Assembly: GCF_003346815.1 (NCBI RefSeq)
Contig: NZ_CP031217.1
Location: forward strand, 558,001 to 622,000
DNA from: Halarcobacter bivalviorum
Lineage (GTDB): Bacteria; Campylobacterota; Campylobacteria; Campylobacterales; Arcobacteraceae
Direction: 5' to 3'
Length of the DNA: 64,000 nucleotides
The notes beneath the pieces are model-generated. The model was not told the DNA's origin. It searched no databases and worked only from the letters and a program-made list of their open reading frames with translations. Positions 52,914 through 62,013 of the stretch are shown piece by piece. Each line of letters begins with the position of its first letter. Position 1 is the stretch's first letter. The translations under genes were made by a program, and so were the position numbers.

Positions 52914-53885
52914 TTAGTTAAATTCTTTTTTATATTTACTAGGAGAGATATTAAAATAGTGCTGAAAGAGTTTACTGAAGTTACCTAAGTGTTTATATCC
53001 AACTTTTGAGCAAACCTCTTTTACTGTAAAATCTTCTTGTAAAAGCTCTTTTGCTTTATTAAGTCTTTGTTTTTGTAACATCTCATATACAGTCATGCCA
53101 TAATACTTTTTAAAATCTTTTTTTAAATAACATTCATTTATTGCTGATTTGTATGCAATCTCTTTTATTGTAAGGTTTTCAAAATAAGATTCATTTATTA
53201 GTTTTTTTGCTTTTTCTAAAGAGTTAATTATACTTTTATCTAAATTATATGTTGAGTTTATATTTGAGATTATTTTTTTAATTGTGTATTCAATTAGATT
53301 CATTGTTTTTGATTCAAGATTTAAATCTGTAAGTAAGTATTCATCTTTAGATTTTTTAGAAAAGGCAGATAAAATCTCTTTTTGTTCAGGGTCTATTTGA
53401 CCCCCTTCAACAATTGCATAATTTTTATTTTTAGCTTCTTTCATCTTTTCATTTAAGTTTTTTAGATTATGAGCAAGTTTTAAAAATAGTTCTTCTTTAA
53501 TTCCAATTGTTAACATATTGTATTTAGCACTTTTTTTTATGCTAACATCGACAAGAAATTTATCTGAACAAAAGCCTAAAAAATAAGAGTTTTTTTTAAG
53601 TTCAAAAGTTGAGTTATCCTCAAAGGTAAAAGAGTAGTTATTCCCAAGATTAAAAATTAAAACTGCACCTGCAACATTTGATCTTTCAATTAAGATTTTG
53701 TTTTGGTTTAATAAAAAGCTACTAAGAAAAAAAGCAATACCACTTCCTGAATCATAGCCAACATAATTGCCTAACCCATATTCAGGTTTAACATTACATA
53801 TAAAGTTTTCTCTTGAAAAAGGATTTTTGATTGTTTTTATCTCTTCAAAGATATCAAAGTATTCAATTTTACTAATTTTGTCCAT
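52914..53885 (-). CDS. AraC-family regulator, probably siderophore-responsive (PchR-like)
   Basis: 323 residues. C-terminal double helix-turn-helix (~230-323): LTIKEIAYKSAINECYLKKDFKKYYGMTVYEMLQKQRLNKAKELL and FTVKEVCSKVGYKHLGNFSKLFQHYFNISPSKYKKEF. The N-terminal ~200 residues form a ligand domain typical of the PchR group, which senses ferric siderophores. It is transcribed toward the TonB receptor gene, with its stop ~100 bp before that start. It probably activates the receptor operon. Confidence 0.85.
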   Translation of the reverse strand: MDKISKIEYFDIFEEIKTIKNPFSRENFICNVKPEYGLGNYVGYDSGSGIAFFLSSFLLNQNKILIERSNVAGAVLIFNLGNNYSFTFEDNSTFELKKNSYFLGFCSDKFLVDVSIKKSAKYNMLTIGIKEELFLKLAHNLKNLNEKMKEAKNKNYAIVEGGQIDPEQKEILSAFSKKSKDEYLLTDLNLESKTMNLIEYTIKKIISNINSTYNLDKSIINSLEKAKKLINESYFENLTIKEIAYKSAINECYLKKDFKKYYGMTVYEMLQKQRLNKAKELLQEDFTVKEVCSKVGYKHLGNFSKLFQHYFNISPSKYKKEFN

Positions 53886-53985
53886 AAAATGGATTGTACA
53901 GTTATTTCTTTAAAAAAACAAATGTATATTTAAATATTATTTAATAGCTATTTATTGCTTGTTATTAAGGTTTTCAACGAAGTTA

Positions 53986-54843
53986 TTATTTACTTTCAGT
54001 TGTATAAAAACCTTTTATAATAACACCTTTATTATCTTTTGCTGATTTAACATAATAGTTTGTAGGAGTTACTACTGCATATTCGTTTAGATTGTCTCTA
54101 ATAAAAGAAGCAGTTTCAATTACTCTTTCTCTTGAGAAACCTCTTATTAAATACTCTCTAACTCTTTTTTGTACATGTTTGGGTTGATTTTGTATATCAT
54201 CTTTTATTTCATTATAAACTACATTATCTTCATCTGCAACTACTGCAATAATTTCTATTCTTGTAAGATTTTTAGTATTTTTTACAAAGTTAGTAATTCT
54301 CTCTTGGCACTCTTTTGTTAAAAGAGAACTATCTGCTTTAAAATCATAACATCTTAAAATTTTTGTTTTTTGTGTATAGTAAAACTTTCTAAAGTTTTTA
54401 TTATCTAAATCAACAACTTTTGTAACTACTTTCTCTTTTACTACTTCAACTTCTTTTATTACTTCAATCTCTTTAGGTTGTTGTTCTACAACTTTTTCAA
54501 TTATTACTTCTTTTTCTACTACTTTAGGTTCAGTTTCTAAAACCTTTTTTTCAAGAAGATAGTAGATTATAGCACTAAGAGTAATAATTATAATCAATGA
54601 TAAAGAATAAACAATATAGTTTATAAATCTGATTTTATTTGTATTTCTGATTTTAGGTTTTGCTTGTGGGCTAACTTTAGGAATAGAGTGGGCTGGGTTT
54701 ATTGTTTTTTGCTTTTTAGTGTTTGAAGAAGTCTTTGGTCTATCACTAGATTTTGTATTTTCTTTTAGCTTCTTTTCAATATTCTCTTTTGAGATAGTTT
54801 GACTTAGTACTTCTTTTAATTTTTCCGTATTCTTTTTTTCCAA
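53986..54843 (-). CDS. Single-helix membrane protein with periplasmic domain, unknown
   Basis: 285 residues from a TTG start (AAGGG at suitable distance, no nearby in-frame ATG). Lys/Ser/Pro-rich cytoplasmic part (1-~72), one membrane helix (INYIVYSLSLIIIITLSAIIYYLL), a Glu/Val/Lys repeat segment (VEKEVIIEKVVEQQPKEIEVIKEVEVVKEKVV), likely coiled, and a folded C-terminal domain with two Cys (CYDF...KECQER). It is the last gene of a MoxR/DUF58/BatA operon, 10 bp from its neighbour. I do not recognise the family. Confidence 0.75.
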   Translation of the reverse strand: MEKKNTEKLKEVLSQTISKENIEKKLKENTKSSDRPKTSSNTKKQKTINPAHSIPKVSPQAKPKIRNTNKIRFINYIVYSLSLIIIITLSAIIYYLLEKKVLETEPKVVEKEVIIEKVVEQQPKEIEVIKEVEVVKEKVVTKVVDLDNKNFRKFYYTQKTKILRCYDFKADSSLLTKECQERITNFVKNTKNLTRIEIIAVVADEDNVVYNEIKDDIQNQPKHVQKRVREYLIRGFSRERVIETASFIRDNLNEYAVVTPTNYYVKSAKDNKGVIIKGFYTTESK

Positions 54844-54853
54844 AAAAATGCCC

Positions 54854-55768
54854 TTATTCTCTGTTTTTTAAATAAATCAGAATGATTAGTGATATGATAG
54901 CTAAAAATAGTGGATAGAAAAATAAATAACTTTTAAATGTAAGCTTATTATTATCAATTTCACTTTTTTCTAGTTTATTAATCTCTTCATAAATCTCATT
55001 TAATTTATTTTTTGAATTTGCTGAAAATGATTTTCCTTCTGTCTGCATAGCAATTTGGTTAAGAATTATTTTATTTGAGTTTGCAATACTTATTGTGTAA
55101 ACTTTAATAGAATATTTTTTTAGAAGTTTAAGTGCTATTTCTAAAGGAATTGTACTTGCATTATCTGCTCCATCACTTAATAAGATGATAACTTTAGATT
55201 TAGCTTTAGAAGATTTTAGTATATTTGTTGAAGAAACAAGAGAATCAATAAGTGCAGTTTTATCTCCTACAATACCAACATCAAGATAATCAATAATTTC
55301 AAGTTGTGCATCTTTGTCAAAACTTAAAGGTGTTGCCATCATTACTGAACTTCCAAAAACTACAATTGATATATTATCTTTTACTCTTTTAGGAATAAAC
55401 TCTTTTACAATATCTTTTACAACTGTAAATCTAGTCTCCATAGGGTTTAAAGGATTAAAACCCAATTCATTCATAGAACCACTTGTATCTAAACTAAGAA
55501 CAATATCAATCCCATCATTTTTAATAATTTGAGTATCAAAATTTCTATAAGGTGAAGCCAAAGCAAAAATAGTACCTAAAATAACAAGCGCTTTTAAAAG
55601 AGTCTGCATGGCACTTGTATTTGTATGTGTTTTTGAAAATATTGTTAAATGAGGAACAATATATGTTGGAATTTTAGCTTTACAATATAAAGAGCAAATA
55701 ACAAAAAGTAATATCAAAACTAGTAAATAAGGGTATTCAAATCTTATAGAAAGTAAATAATTAAACAT
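54854..55768 (-). CDS. BatA-like von Willebrand A domain membrane protein
   Basis: 304 residues; ATG at 55768 chosen over GTG/TTG codons 3-6 bases upstream. N-terminal membrane helices (~7-25 and ~58-75), a VWA domain with an intact MIDAS (DTSGSMNE, Thr in GDKTALIDS, LLSDGAD) and a C-terminal helix. It resembles BatA of Bacteroides and Leptospira aerotolerance clusters. The MIDAS suggests protein binding through a metal in the periplasm. Overlaps the preceding gene by 8 bases. Confidence 0.85.
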   Translation of the reverse strand: MFNYLLSIRFEYPYLLVLILLFVICSLYCKAKIPTYIVPHLTIFSKTHTNTSAMQTLLKALVILGTIFALASPYRNFDTQIIKNDGIDIVLSLDTSGSMNELGFNPLNPMETRFTVVKDIVKEFIPKRVKDNISIVVFGSSVMMATPLSFDKDAQLEIIDYLDVGIVGDKTALIDSLVSSTNILKSSKAKSKVIILLSDGADNASTIPLEIALKLLKKYSIKVYTISIANSNKIILNQIAMQTEGKSFSANSKNKLNEIYEEINKLEKSEIDNNKLTFKSYLFFYPLFLAIISLIILIYLKNRE

Positions 55769-56150
55769 CAACACTATCCATAAATCTATTAAATAAGATT
55801 TTTACTTCATTATCTATAGAAGTTACTTCTTTTTTATATTTATATTTTTCGAGCTCTTCAATTAACTCTTCAATTAACTTTTTTTCTCTATCAGAACTAG
55901 CTAAAAGTTTTCCATATTTTGTAATTTCATAGGCACTTTTTTTTGCTTGCTTAAAATCAACATTTTCTAATATTTCATAATATGTTTTTCTTTCATCTTT
56001 TTTTCTATTTTTAAAAAGTTTATAAACTAAATAAATAAGAAGAACTACAATTAAGATAGCAATACTTAATAAGAGAAGATAAAGATAAAATGAGAAATCA
56101 GGAATTTCAACAAGACTCTTTATATCGTGTAGTTTAATCTCTTGATTCAT
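55761..56150 (-). CDS. DUF4381-like single-helix protein of the MoxR-Bat operon
   Basis: 129 residues: short N-terminal part, one membrane helix (FYLYLLLLSIAILIVVLLIYLVYKLF) and a basic-acidic helical tail in the cytoplasm. Size and place between DUF58 and VWA genes fit the DUF4381 group. It overlaps both neighbours by 4-8 bases, so expression is coupled. Confidence 0.75.
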   Translation of the reverse strand: MNQEIKLHDIKSLVEIPDFSFYLYLLLLSIAILIVVLLIYLVYKLFKNRKKDERKTYYEILENVDFKQAKKSAYEITKYGKLLASSDREKKLIEELIEELEKYKYKKEVTSIDNEVKILFNRFMDSVDV

Positions 56151-56980
56151 CTCATTAGCCTTAAAAGTTTTGCAAGAGGTTCTTCATGGGTATATATTTT
56201 TACAAATCTAATTGAACACTTTTGTAGATGTTCATATAAATAGTGGTCGTTTTCTTTTACTGCTTCTTCATATTTTTTTATTAAAGAGTTATTAATATTC
56301 CCATCAAAATTATAACCATTTGCAGGGTCAACTAAATTTACATTTCCTAAGTTTGCAGGTTTTTCTTCAAATTTATCCCTTATAATAATTACTATGATTT
56401 CATGTTTTTTATTTAATGTTCTTAAATCTAACTCTTTTATATCAAAAAAGTCTCCTATTAAGAATATTGTAGATCTCTTTTTTATTTTTAAAAAAAGTTC
56501 TTCACAAATAGTTTTTATTTTTTGTTGTTTTCCAATAGATTTATAATTAAAAATCTCTTCACACATTTTATTTACTGCAAAATTTCTTTTTGATTTTTTT
56601 GTAAGTAATTGAAGGTTTTCATTTGCAATATATGAACTAAAAGGGTCACTTTGTTTAATACATGAGTAAGCAAGAATTGAACAAATCTCCGTAATAAGCT
56701 CTTGTTTGAATTTTTTAGTTCCAAAATATACAGAACCACTTAAAATAGGAACAATTGAAATATTTAACTCTCTTTGTGCATGGAAAACTTTCACATATGG
56801 TTTTTTGAATTTTGCACTAATTACCCAATCAATATTTTTAATATCTTCTCCATACTCATACTCTTTTAATTCTAAAAAGTCATAACCTTCACCTTTTAGT
56901 AAAGTAGAGTTATTTCCAATATTTTCTGAAAAGACTTCTCTTTTTGTTTTAATTAGGATTTTTCTTAAATTATGATTCAT
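56147..56980 (-). CDS. DUF58 protein
   Basis: 277 residues. The family core YEYGEDIKNIDWVISAKFKKPYVKVFHAQRELNISIV is near 38-74, and a VWA-like fold follows, with IFLIGDFFD in place of a full MIDAS. No membrane helix, unlike longer DUF58 proteins. Encoded directly after moxR, as is usual, and coupled to the DUF4381-like gene. Confidence 0.88.
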   Translation of the reverse strand: MNHNLRKILIKTKREVFSENIGNNSTLLKGEGYDFLELKEYEYGEDIKNIDWVISAKFKKPYVKVFHAQRELNISIVPILSGSVYFGTKKFKQELITEICSILAYSCIKQSDPFSSYIANENLQLLTKKSKRNFAVNKMCEEIFNYKSIGKQQKIKTICEELFLKIKKRSTIFLIGDFFDIKELDLRTLNKKHEIIVIIIRDKFEEKPANLGNVNLVDPANGYNFDGNINNSLIKKYEEAVKENDHYLYEHLQKCSIRFVKIYTHEEPLAKLLRLMR

Positions 56981-57931
56981 CTAAGGGATATCTATTTTTT
57001 CCATGATTTTTTGAATTAATTCATCTGTAGTTTTTTGCATAGCTTCTGCTTCATAACTTAGAATAATTCTATGTCTTAAAATAGCTTTTACTACAAGAGC
57101 AATATCAATAGGACTTACATAATCATTTCCTCTAATGTAAGCCATTGCTTTAACTGCTTTAAACATATCTATAGTAGCTCTTGGACTTGCTCCAAATTGA
57201 ATATAATCAGCAATCTCTTCTAAACCATACTCTTTGGGTTCTCTTGTTGCACAAACAATATCTACAATATATTTTTCAAGCTCTTCATCTATATGAACTT
57301 TTGCAATTTCTTCTTTTATTAAAGATAGAGTCTCTTTATCTAAAACTTTATTTAATGAAATACTTTGTGTTGAGGTAACTCTTTTAGCTATTTCAAACTC
57401 TTCTTCCTTTGTGTTGTATCCCACAACAATTTTAAACATAAATCTATCAAGCTGTGCTTCAGGAAGTGTATATGCTCCTTCTTGTTCAATGGGGTTTTGT
57501 GTTGCTAATACTAAGAAAGGAGAATCAACTTTAAAACTATCTTCTGCTATTGTTACTTGTCTTTCTTGCATAACCTCTAAAAGTGCAGATTGTACTTTTG
57601 CAGGAGCTCTATTTATTTCATCTGCTAGTAAAAGATTTGTAAAAATAGGTCCTTTTTTTATTTTAAATTCACCTGTTTTCATATCATAAATTTGTGCACC
57701 AATAATATCACTTGGTAATAAATCAGGAGTAAATTGAACTCTTTTAAAATTAAGGTTTATAATATCTGCAAGAGCTTTTACTGTAGTTGTTTTTGCAAGA
57801 CCTGGTACTCCTTCTAAAAGGATATGACCATTTGTAAATAACCCAATAAGTAGGGCATCAATCATCTCATTTTGACCAACGATAACTTTTGATAATTCAA
57901 TTTTAATTTCTTCTATTTTACTATTAAGCAT
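56981..57931 (-). CDS. MoxR family AAA+ ATPase
   Basis: 316 residues. Walker A GVPGLAKTT with the MoxR-type Leu-Ala before Lys, Walker B LLLADEINRAPAKVQSALLEVMQE, sensor 1 LATQNPIEQEGAYTLPEAQLDRF and sensor 2 GASPRA. MoxR ATPases act as chaperones with VWA-domain partners, here the BatA-like and DUF58 proteins. First gene of the leftward five-gene operon; the target system is unknown. Confidence 0.95.
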   Translation of the reverse strand: MLNSKIEEIKIELSKVIVGQNEMIDALLIGLFTNGHILLEGVPGLAKTTTVKALADIINLNFKRVQFTPDLLPSDIIGAQIYDMKTGEFKIKKGPIFTNLLLADEINRAPAKVQSALLEVMQERQVTIAEDSFKVDSPFLVLATQNPIEQEGAYTLPEAQLDRFMFKIVVGYNTKEEEFEIAKRVTSTQSISLNKVLDKETLSLIKEEIAKVHIDEELEKYIVDIVCATREPKEYGLEEIADYIQFGASPRATIDMFKAVKAMAYIRGNDYVSPIDIALVVKAILRHRIILSYEAEAMQKTTDELIQKIMEKIDIP

Positions 57932-58007
57932 TCTTCTCTTTCATATTAAAATTGAAGTATTTTATCAAAAGTTATGTTTTTTAAACTTGAATTCTAAAAA
58001 AGGATAT

Positions 58008-58433
58008 TTATTTTTTTACTTTTACTATTTTTTCTTTAGCATCAATCCAAGCATTAATCCCACCTTCTAAATATAAGGGATAGATATATCCTTTTTTCTC
58101 ATATAATAGTTCTGCACCATGTTTTGCTTTTTCCCCATCTTCACTAATTAATACAAATTTTATATTAGTATTTCCAACTAAATTTATAAAAGAGTTTAAC
58201 CACTTTTCTTTATTAATAGTTCCATCTTTTTTATAAAAACTTAATCTATATGAACTAGGTATAATTCCCGTCTCTTTGATATCTTTTTGTTTTCTAATAT
58301 CAATAATTTTTATACCTTTTTGTTTAAGTTCTATAAGTTCTTTTACATCTATACTTTTTACTTGTGCATTTAAGAATGTGCTATTTAATAAGATAAATAA
58401 AATAGCTAGGCTTAAAAATTTAAAACTTTTCAT
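58008..58433 (-). CDS. Exported rhodanese-like protein lacking the catalytic Cys
   Basis: 141 residues with a signal peptide (FLSLAILFILLNSTFLNAQ). Rhodanese fold: IKIIDIRKQKDIKETGIIPSSYRLS and YPLYLEGGINAW are clear. The active-site loop reads LISEDGEKA where an active enzyme has a Cys; the whole protein has no Cys. It is therefore not a sulfurtransferase and may bind a partner in the periplasm. It stands alone between moxR and rpsB. Confidence 0.85.
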   Translation of the reverse strand: MKSFKFLSLAILFILLNSTFLNAQVKSIDVKELIELKQKGIKIIDIRKQKDIKETGIIPSSYRLSFYKKDGTINKEKWLNSFINLVGNTNIKFVLISEDGEKAKHGAELLYEKKGYIYPLYLEGGINAWIDAKEKIVKVKK

Positions 58434-58554
58434 TAAAAATCCTTTTTTTTATTATTTTTTAAAAGTATTATATCATAAAGATTTATGAAAAATCATTTAA
58501 AGTAGAATTAAAGATTGATTAGCTAAAATCACGACTCTATTTCTAAAATAGAAA

Positions 58555-58657
58555 GTCACATGTGTCAATCCTGGTATGGGTTGTGACAAGTTACAAACTT
58601 GCCATTAAGGGGCACAGAGGCTAAAAAACCCTAAAAAATTAAAACAAGGAAAAAACT
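58555..58657 (+). promoter_or_regulatory. Structured rpsB leader, possible S2 autoregulation site
   Basis: Stem CAATCC/GGGTTG (58566-58571 with 58578-58583, loop TGGTAT) lies within arms GTCACA (58555) and TGTGAC (58582), which are alternative partners. A second hairpin CAAGTT-ACA-AACTTG is at 58587-58601, followed by GGGGCACAGAGGC and the RBS. Ribosomal protein S2 leaders in other bacteria bind S2; here it is inferred. Confidence 0.55.
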
Positions 58658-59461
58658 ATGGTTACAATGAAAGACCTATTAGAGTGTGGTGTACACTTCG
58701 GACACCAAACAAGAAGATGGAATCCAAAAATGAAAAAATTCATTTTCGGTGTTAGAAAAAATATTTATATTATCGATTTACAAAAGACATTAAGATATTT
58801 CAGATATACTTATAATGTAGTTAGAGATGCAGCAGCAGAAGGTCAAACAATGATTTTTGTTGGTACTAAAAAACAAGCTAGTGAAGCTGTAAAACAAGCT
58901 GCTATTTCTTGTGGTATGCCATACGTTAACCATAGATGGTTAGGTGGTATGTTAACAAACTACGGAACTATTAAAAAATCAATTAGAAAATTAGAAGTTA
59001 TTAAAAAAATGAGAGAAGAAGGACAATTAGACCTTCTAACTAAAAAAGAAGCTTTAATGCTTACAAGAAAAGAAGAGAAGTTAGAGTTATACCTTGGTGG
59101 TATTAAAGAAATGAACAAACTTCCTGATATGATGTTCGTATTAGATGCTGTAAAAGAAAAAATTGCAATTAAAGAAGCTAGAAGACTTGGAATTAAAGTT
59201 GTTGCTCCTTTAGATACAAACTGTGATCCAGATGTTGTAGATTTCCCAATTCCAGGAAATGATGATGCAATCAGATCAATTCAATTATTCTGCAACGAAA
59301 TGGCAGAAGCTATGAATGAAGGTAGAGCTGCTTTAGCTGATGAAACTGGTGAAGAAGTTGCTCCAGTATCTGCTGAAGAAGCACAAGAAGTAGTTGCTGA
59401 AGCTGTAGCAGAAGGTGAAGCTGAAGCAGTAGAAACTGAAGAAACTACAAAGGAAGCATAA
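58658..59461 (+). CDS. rpsB: 30S ribosomal protein S2
   Basis: 267 residues. [41 protein letters not shown] and the later [12 protein letters not shown] and [10 protein letters not shown] are invariant S2 features. The last ~40 residues are a Glu/Ala-rich tail ([20 protein letters not shown]) beyond the core, typical of Campylobacterota. One base separates it from tsf. A structured leader precedes it. Confidence 0.99.
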   Translation: MVTMKDLLECGVHFGHQTRRWNPKMKKFIFGVRKNIYIIDLQKTLRYFRYTYNVVRDAAAEGQTMIFVGTKKQASEAVKQAAISCGMPYVNHRWLGGMLTNYGTIKKSIRKLEVIKKMREEGQLDLLTKKEALMLTRKEEKLELYLGGIKEMNKLPDMMFVLDAVKEKIAIKEARRLGIKVVAPLDTNCDPDVVDFPIPGNDDAIRSIQLFCNEMAEAMNEGRAALADETGEEVAPVSAEEAQEVVAEAVAEGEAEAVETEETTKEA

Positions 59462-59462
59462 T

Positions 59463-60506
59463 ATGGCAGGAGCAACTCCAAAACTAATTAAAGAGTTAAG
59501 AGAAAAATCTGGTGCAGGAATGCTTGATTGTAAAAATGCATTAAATGAGTGTGATGGAAACATTGAAGAAGCAATGAAATTTCTTAGAGAAGCTGGTTTA
59601 GCAAAAGCAGCTAAGAAAAGTGGAAATGTTGCAGCAGAAGGTTTAATCACTATCTTAATTAATGAAGATAATACAAAAGCTTCAATGACTGAGGTTAACT
59701 CTCAAACTGACTTCGTTGCTAAAAATGATCAGTTTATTGCATTAACTAATCAAATTACAACTCACGTTCAAGATAATAATTTAAATGATGCAGAAGCTTT
59801 AGCTAACTCTTCAATTGAAGGTCAAGAGTTTACTACATTTTTAAATGAAAAAATTGCAGTTATCGGTGAAAACTTAGTTGCAAGAAAAGTTATTACAGTT
59901 GAAGGTACTGTTGTAAATGGATATGTTCACATGGGGAAAGTAGGGGTTATCCTTGCTGCTAAATGTGATGATGCTGCAAAAGAAAAAACTGCTGATTTAC
60001 TAAAAAAAGTTGCAATGCACGCAGCTTCAATGAAACCATCTGTAATCTCTTATACTGATTTAGATGCTGAATTTATTGAATCAGAAAACAAAGCAATTAT
60101 TGCTGATATTGAAAAAGAGAATGAAGAGTTAGTAAGACTTGGAAAGCCTTTAAAAAATATCCCTCAATTTGTTTCTAAACAACAATTAACTGATGATGCA
60201 GTAGAAGCTGCAAGAAATGAGATGAGAGAAGAGTTAATCGCTCAAGGTAAACCAGAAAAAATTATTGACAACATCGTTGCTGGTAAAATTTCTAGATGGA
60301 TTGAAGATAACTCTCAATTAGATAGAACTCATGCATTATTATCACAAACTTACGTTATGGATGATTCAATGACTGTTGAAGAAGCTATTAAAGCTGTTGA
60401 TGCATCAATTGAAATCGTTGAGTATGTAAGATTTGAGCTTGGTGAAGGTATCGAGAAAAAAGAAGAAGATTTCGCTGCTGAAGTAGCTGCTCAAATGGGT
60501 AACTAA
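59463..60506 (+). CDS. tsf: Elongation factor Ts
   Basis: 347 residues. It exchanges GDP for GTP on EF-Tu. N-terminal UBA-like domain (LIKELREKSGAGMLDCKNALNECDGNIEEAMKFLRE), then TDFVAKN in the core and two dimerisation-type repeats. Longer than E. coli EF-Ts because of an insertion in the C-terminal half, as in relatives. In the usual rpsB-tsf operon. Confidence 0.98.
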   Translation: MAGATPKLIKELREKSGAGMLDCKNALNECDGNIEEAMKFLREAGLAKAAKKSGNVAAEGLITILINEDNTKASMTEVNSQTDFVAKNDQFIALTNQITTHVQDNNLNDAEALANSSIEGQEFTTFLNEKIAVIGENLVARKVITVEGTVVNGYVHMGKVGVILAAKCDDAAKEKTADLLKKVAMHAASMKPSVISYTDLDAEFIESENKAIIADIEKENEELVRLGKPLKNIPQFVSKQQLTDDAVEAARNEMREELIAQGKPEKIIDNIVAGKISRWIEDNSQLDRTHALLSQTYVMDDSMTVEEAIKAVDASIEIVEYVRFELGEGIEKKEEDFAAEVAAQMGN

Positions 60507-60541
60507 TTACTATTTTAGTAAATAATAATGAAGATGAAGTA

Positions 60542-61228
60542 ATGGGTGAACAATTAGATAATATATCACCCATTACGGAACATACTACTTTGCTAGAAGC
60601 AAAAAATTTATCTCACGAATTTGATTACAAACTTTTTGAAAATATTAACTTTAAAGTAAAAACTCAAGAATCAATCTCTATAATTGGAATGAGTGGAAGT
60701 GGTAAATCAACTCTACTTAATATTTTATCCTCTTTATTAAAACCTAAATCAGGTGAAATAATCTATAATAATAAAGACTTATATGAATTAAAGAAAAAAG
60801 AACTTTTAAATATAAGAAGAGAAGATTTTGGTATAATATTTCAAGCACATTATCTATTTCGTGGTTTTTCTGCAAGTGATAATTTAAAGATTGCAACACT
60901 ATTAAGTCAAGAAGAAGTTGATAATGAACTTCTAAAAAAACTTAATATTGAATTTGTATTAAATCAAGGAGTTGGAGAACTAAGTGGAGGACAACAGCAA
61001 AGATTGTCTATTGCTAGAGTTCTTACAAAAAAACCCAAAATTATATTTGCAGATGAACCAACTGGTAATTTAGATAAAGATACAGCTCAAATAGTTATGG
61101 ATACACTATTTGACTATATTAAAAAGAATGATGCAGCATTAATATTAGTAACACATGAAACTGATTTAGCTAATCAGTGTAATAAAGTATATAAATTAGA
61201 AAACCTTCAATTAAAGGAGTTGAAATAA
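60542..61228 (+). CDS. ABC transporter ATPase, LolD/MacB type
   Basis: 228 residues. Walker A GMSGSGKST, Q loop IIFQAHYL, signature LSGGQQQR, Walker B IIFADEPTGNLD, H loop VTHE. The length and the GNLD wording fit the LolD/FtsE/MacB branch. No permease gene adjoins it; a lipoprotein-release role (LolCDE) is possible, with LolC/E elsewhere. The start is weakly supported by its RBS; ~15 N-terminal residues look non-conserved. Confidence 0.88.
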   Translation: MGEQLDNISPITEHTTLLEAKNLSHEFDYKLFENINFKVKTQESISIIGMSGSGKSTLLNILSSLLKPKSGEIIYNNKDLYELKKKELLNIRREDFGIIFQAHYLFRGFSASDNLKIATLLSQEEVDNELLKKLNIEFVLNQGVGELSGGQQQRLSIARVLTKKPKIIFADEPTGNLDKDTAQIVMDTLFDYIKKNDAALILVTHETDLANQCNKVYKLENLQLKELK

Positions 61229-61230
61229 AT

Positions 61231-62013
61231 ATGGACTTGATACTAATTACAAAGACTCCAATAATTGAAAAAATATTTAAACTTGTATGTAAAAAACTAG
61301 ATTTAGAAGTTATTATAAAAGATAGTACTTCTTTTGAAAAAGAGGAAGTATATGATCTTATCATTGTTGATGAAGAGTTTATTAATGATGATTTTAATAG
61401 TTTAAAAAGACATACAAAAAAACTTGCTGCAATTACAAGTGAAGAGCTTCCTTTTGAAAAATCAAGAGATTTTATAATCAATAGACCTTTTTTACCAACT
61501 ACACTAGAAGAGTTACTTTCAGAACAAATTGAGTATATAAAAGAAGATGATACTACTAAACAAGACATAAAAAACGCTGCAAATGAAGAAGAAGTTGTAG
61601 CAAATTATGTCGAATCCTTAGCCGATGATATTGCTTATAATATAGAAGAAGAGAATGATGAATCAATAGTAAGTATTGCCTCTTTAAATCAAGGTGGAAT
61701 CCTAGATAATAGTGAATTAAGTAAAATTAGTGATATTCTACATGATGAAGAGATTGAAAGAGAAGTATTAGTTACTGAAAATGATTGGAAAGATATCAAT
61801 GAAATTATTGATGATGCTTTAAGTGAAGTAAGTGAATATGAATTTAATTTAGATAATAGTGATGATAAAGAGCAACCTATCAAAGTATTATTAAATAATT
61901 ACTCAATTGAAGAGCTTAAACCATTTTTACAAAAGTTTAATCAAAATGTAATTGATAGACTTTCTAATGGTGAAGATATAGATGTTAGATTAAGTTTAAA
62001 GGTAGATAACTAA
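61231..62013 (+). CDS. Acidic protein with receiver-like N-terminus, probable ChePep ortholog
   Basis: 260 residues, strongly acidic. The first ~90 residues look like a degenerate receiver (LILITKTPIIEKIFKLV, then DLIIVDEEF). An Asp/Glu-rich middle follows, then a C-terminal segment (VLLNNYSIEELKPFLQKFNQNVIDRLSNGEDIDVRLSLKV). In Helicobacter the poly-E protein ChePep, encoded next to gmk, has this plan and helps control chemotaxis. Here gmk starts on the last base. The orthology rests on position and layout, not on alignment. Confidence 0.6.
   Translation: MDLILITKTPIIEKIFKLVCKKLDLEVIIKDSTSFEKEEVYDLIIVDEEFINDDFNSLKRHTKKLAAITSEELPFEKSRDFIINRPFLPTTLEELLSEQIEYIKEDDTTKQDIKNAANEEEVVANYVESLADDIAYNIEEENDESIVSIASLNQGGILDNSELSKISDILHDEEIEREVLVTENDWKDINEIIDDALSEVSEYEFNLDNSDDKEQPIKVLLNNYSIEELKPFLQKFNQNVIDRLSNGEDIDVRLSLKVDN

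Noticed and set aside
59281-59650. Minus-strand open frames across the rpsB-tsf junction
   Set aside because: They mirror the Glu/Ala-rich tail of S2 and the start of EF-Ts. No independent support.
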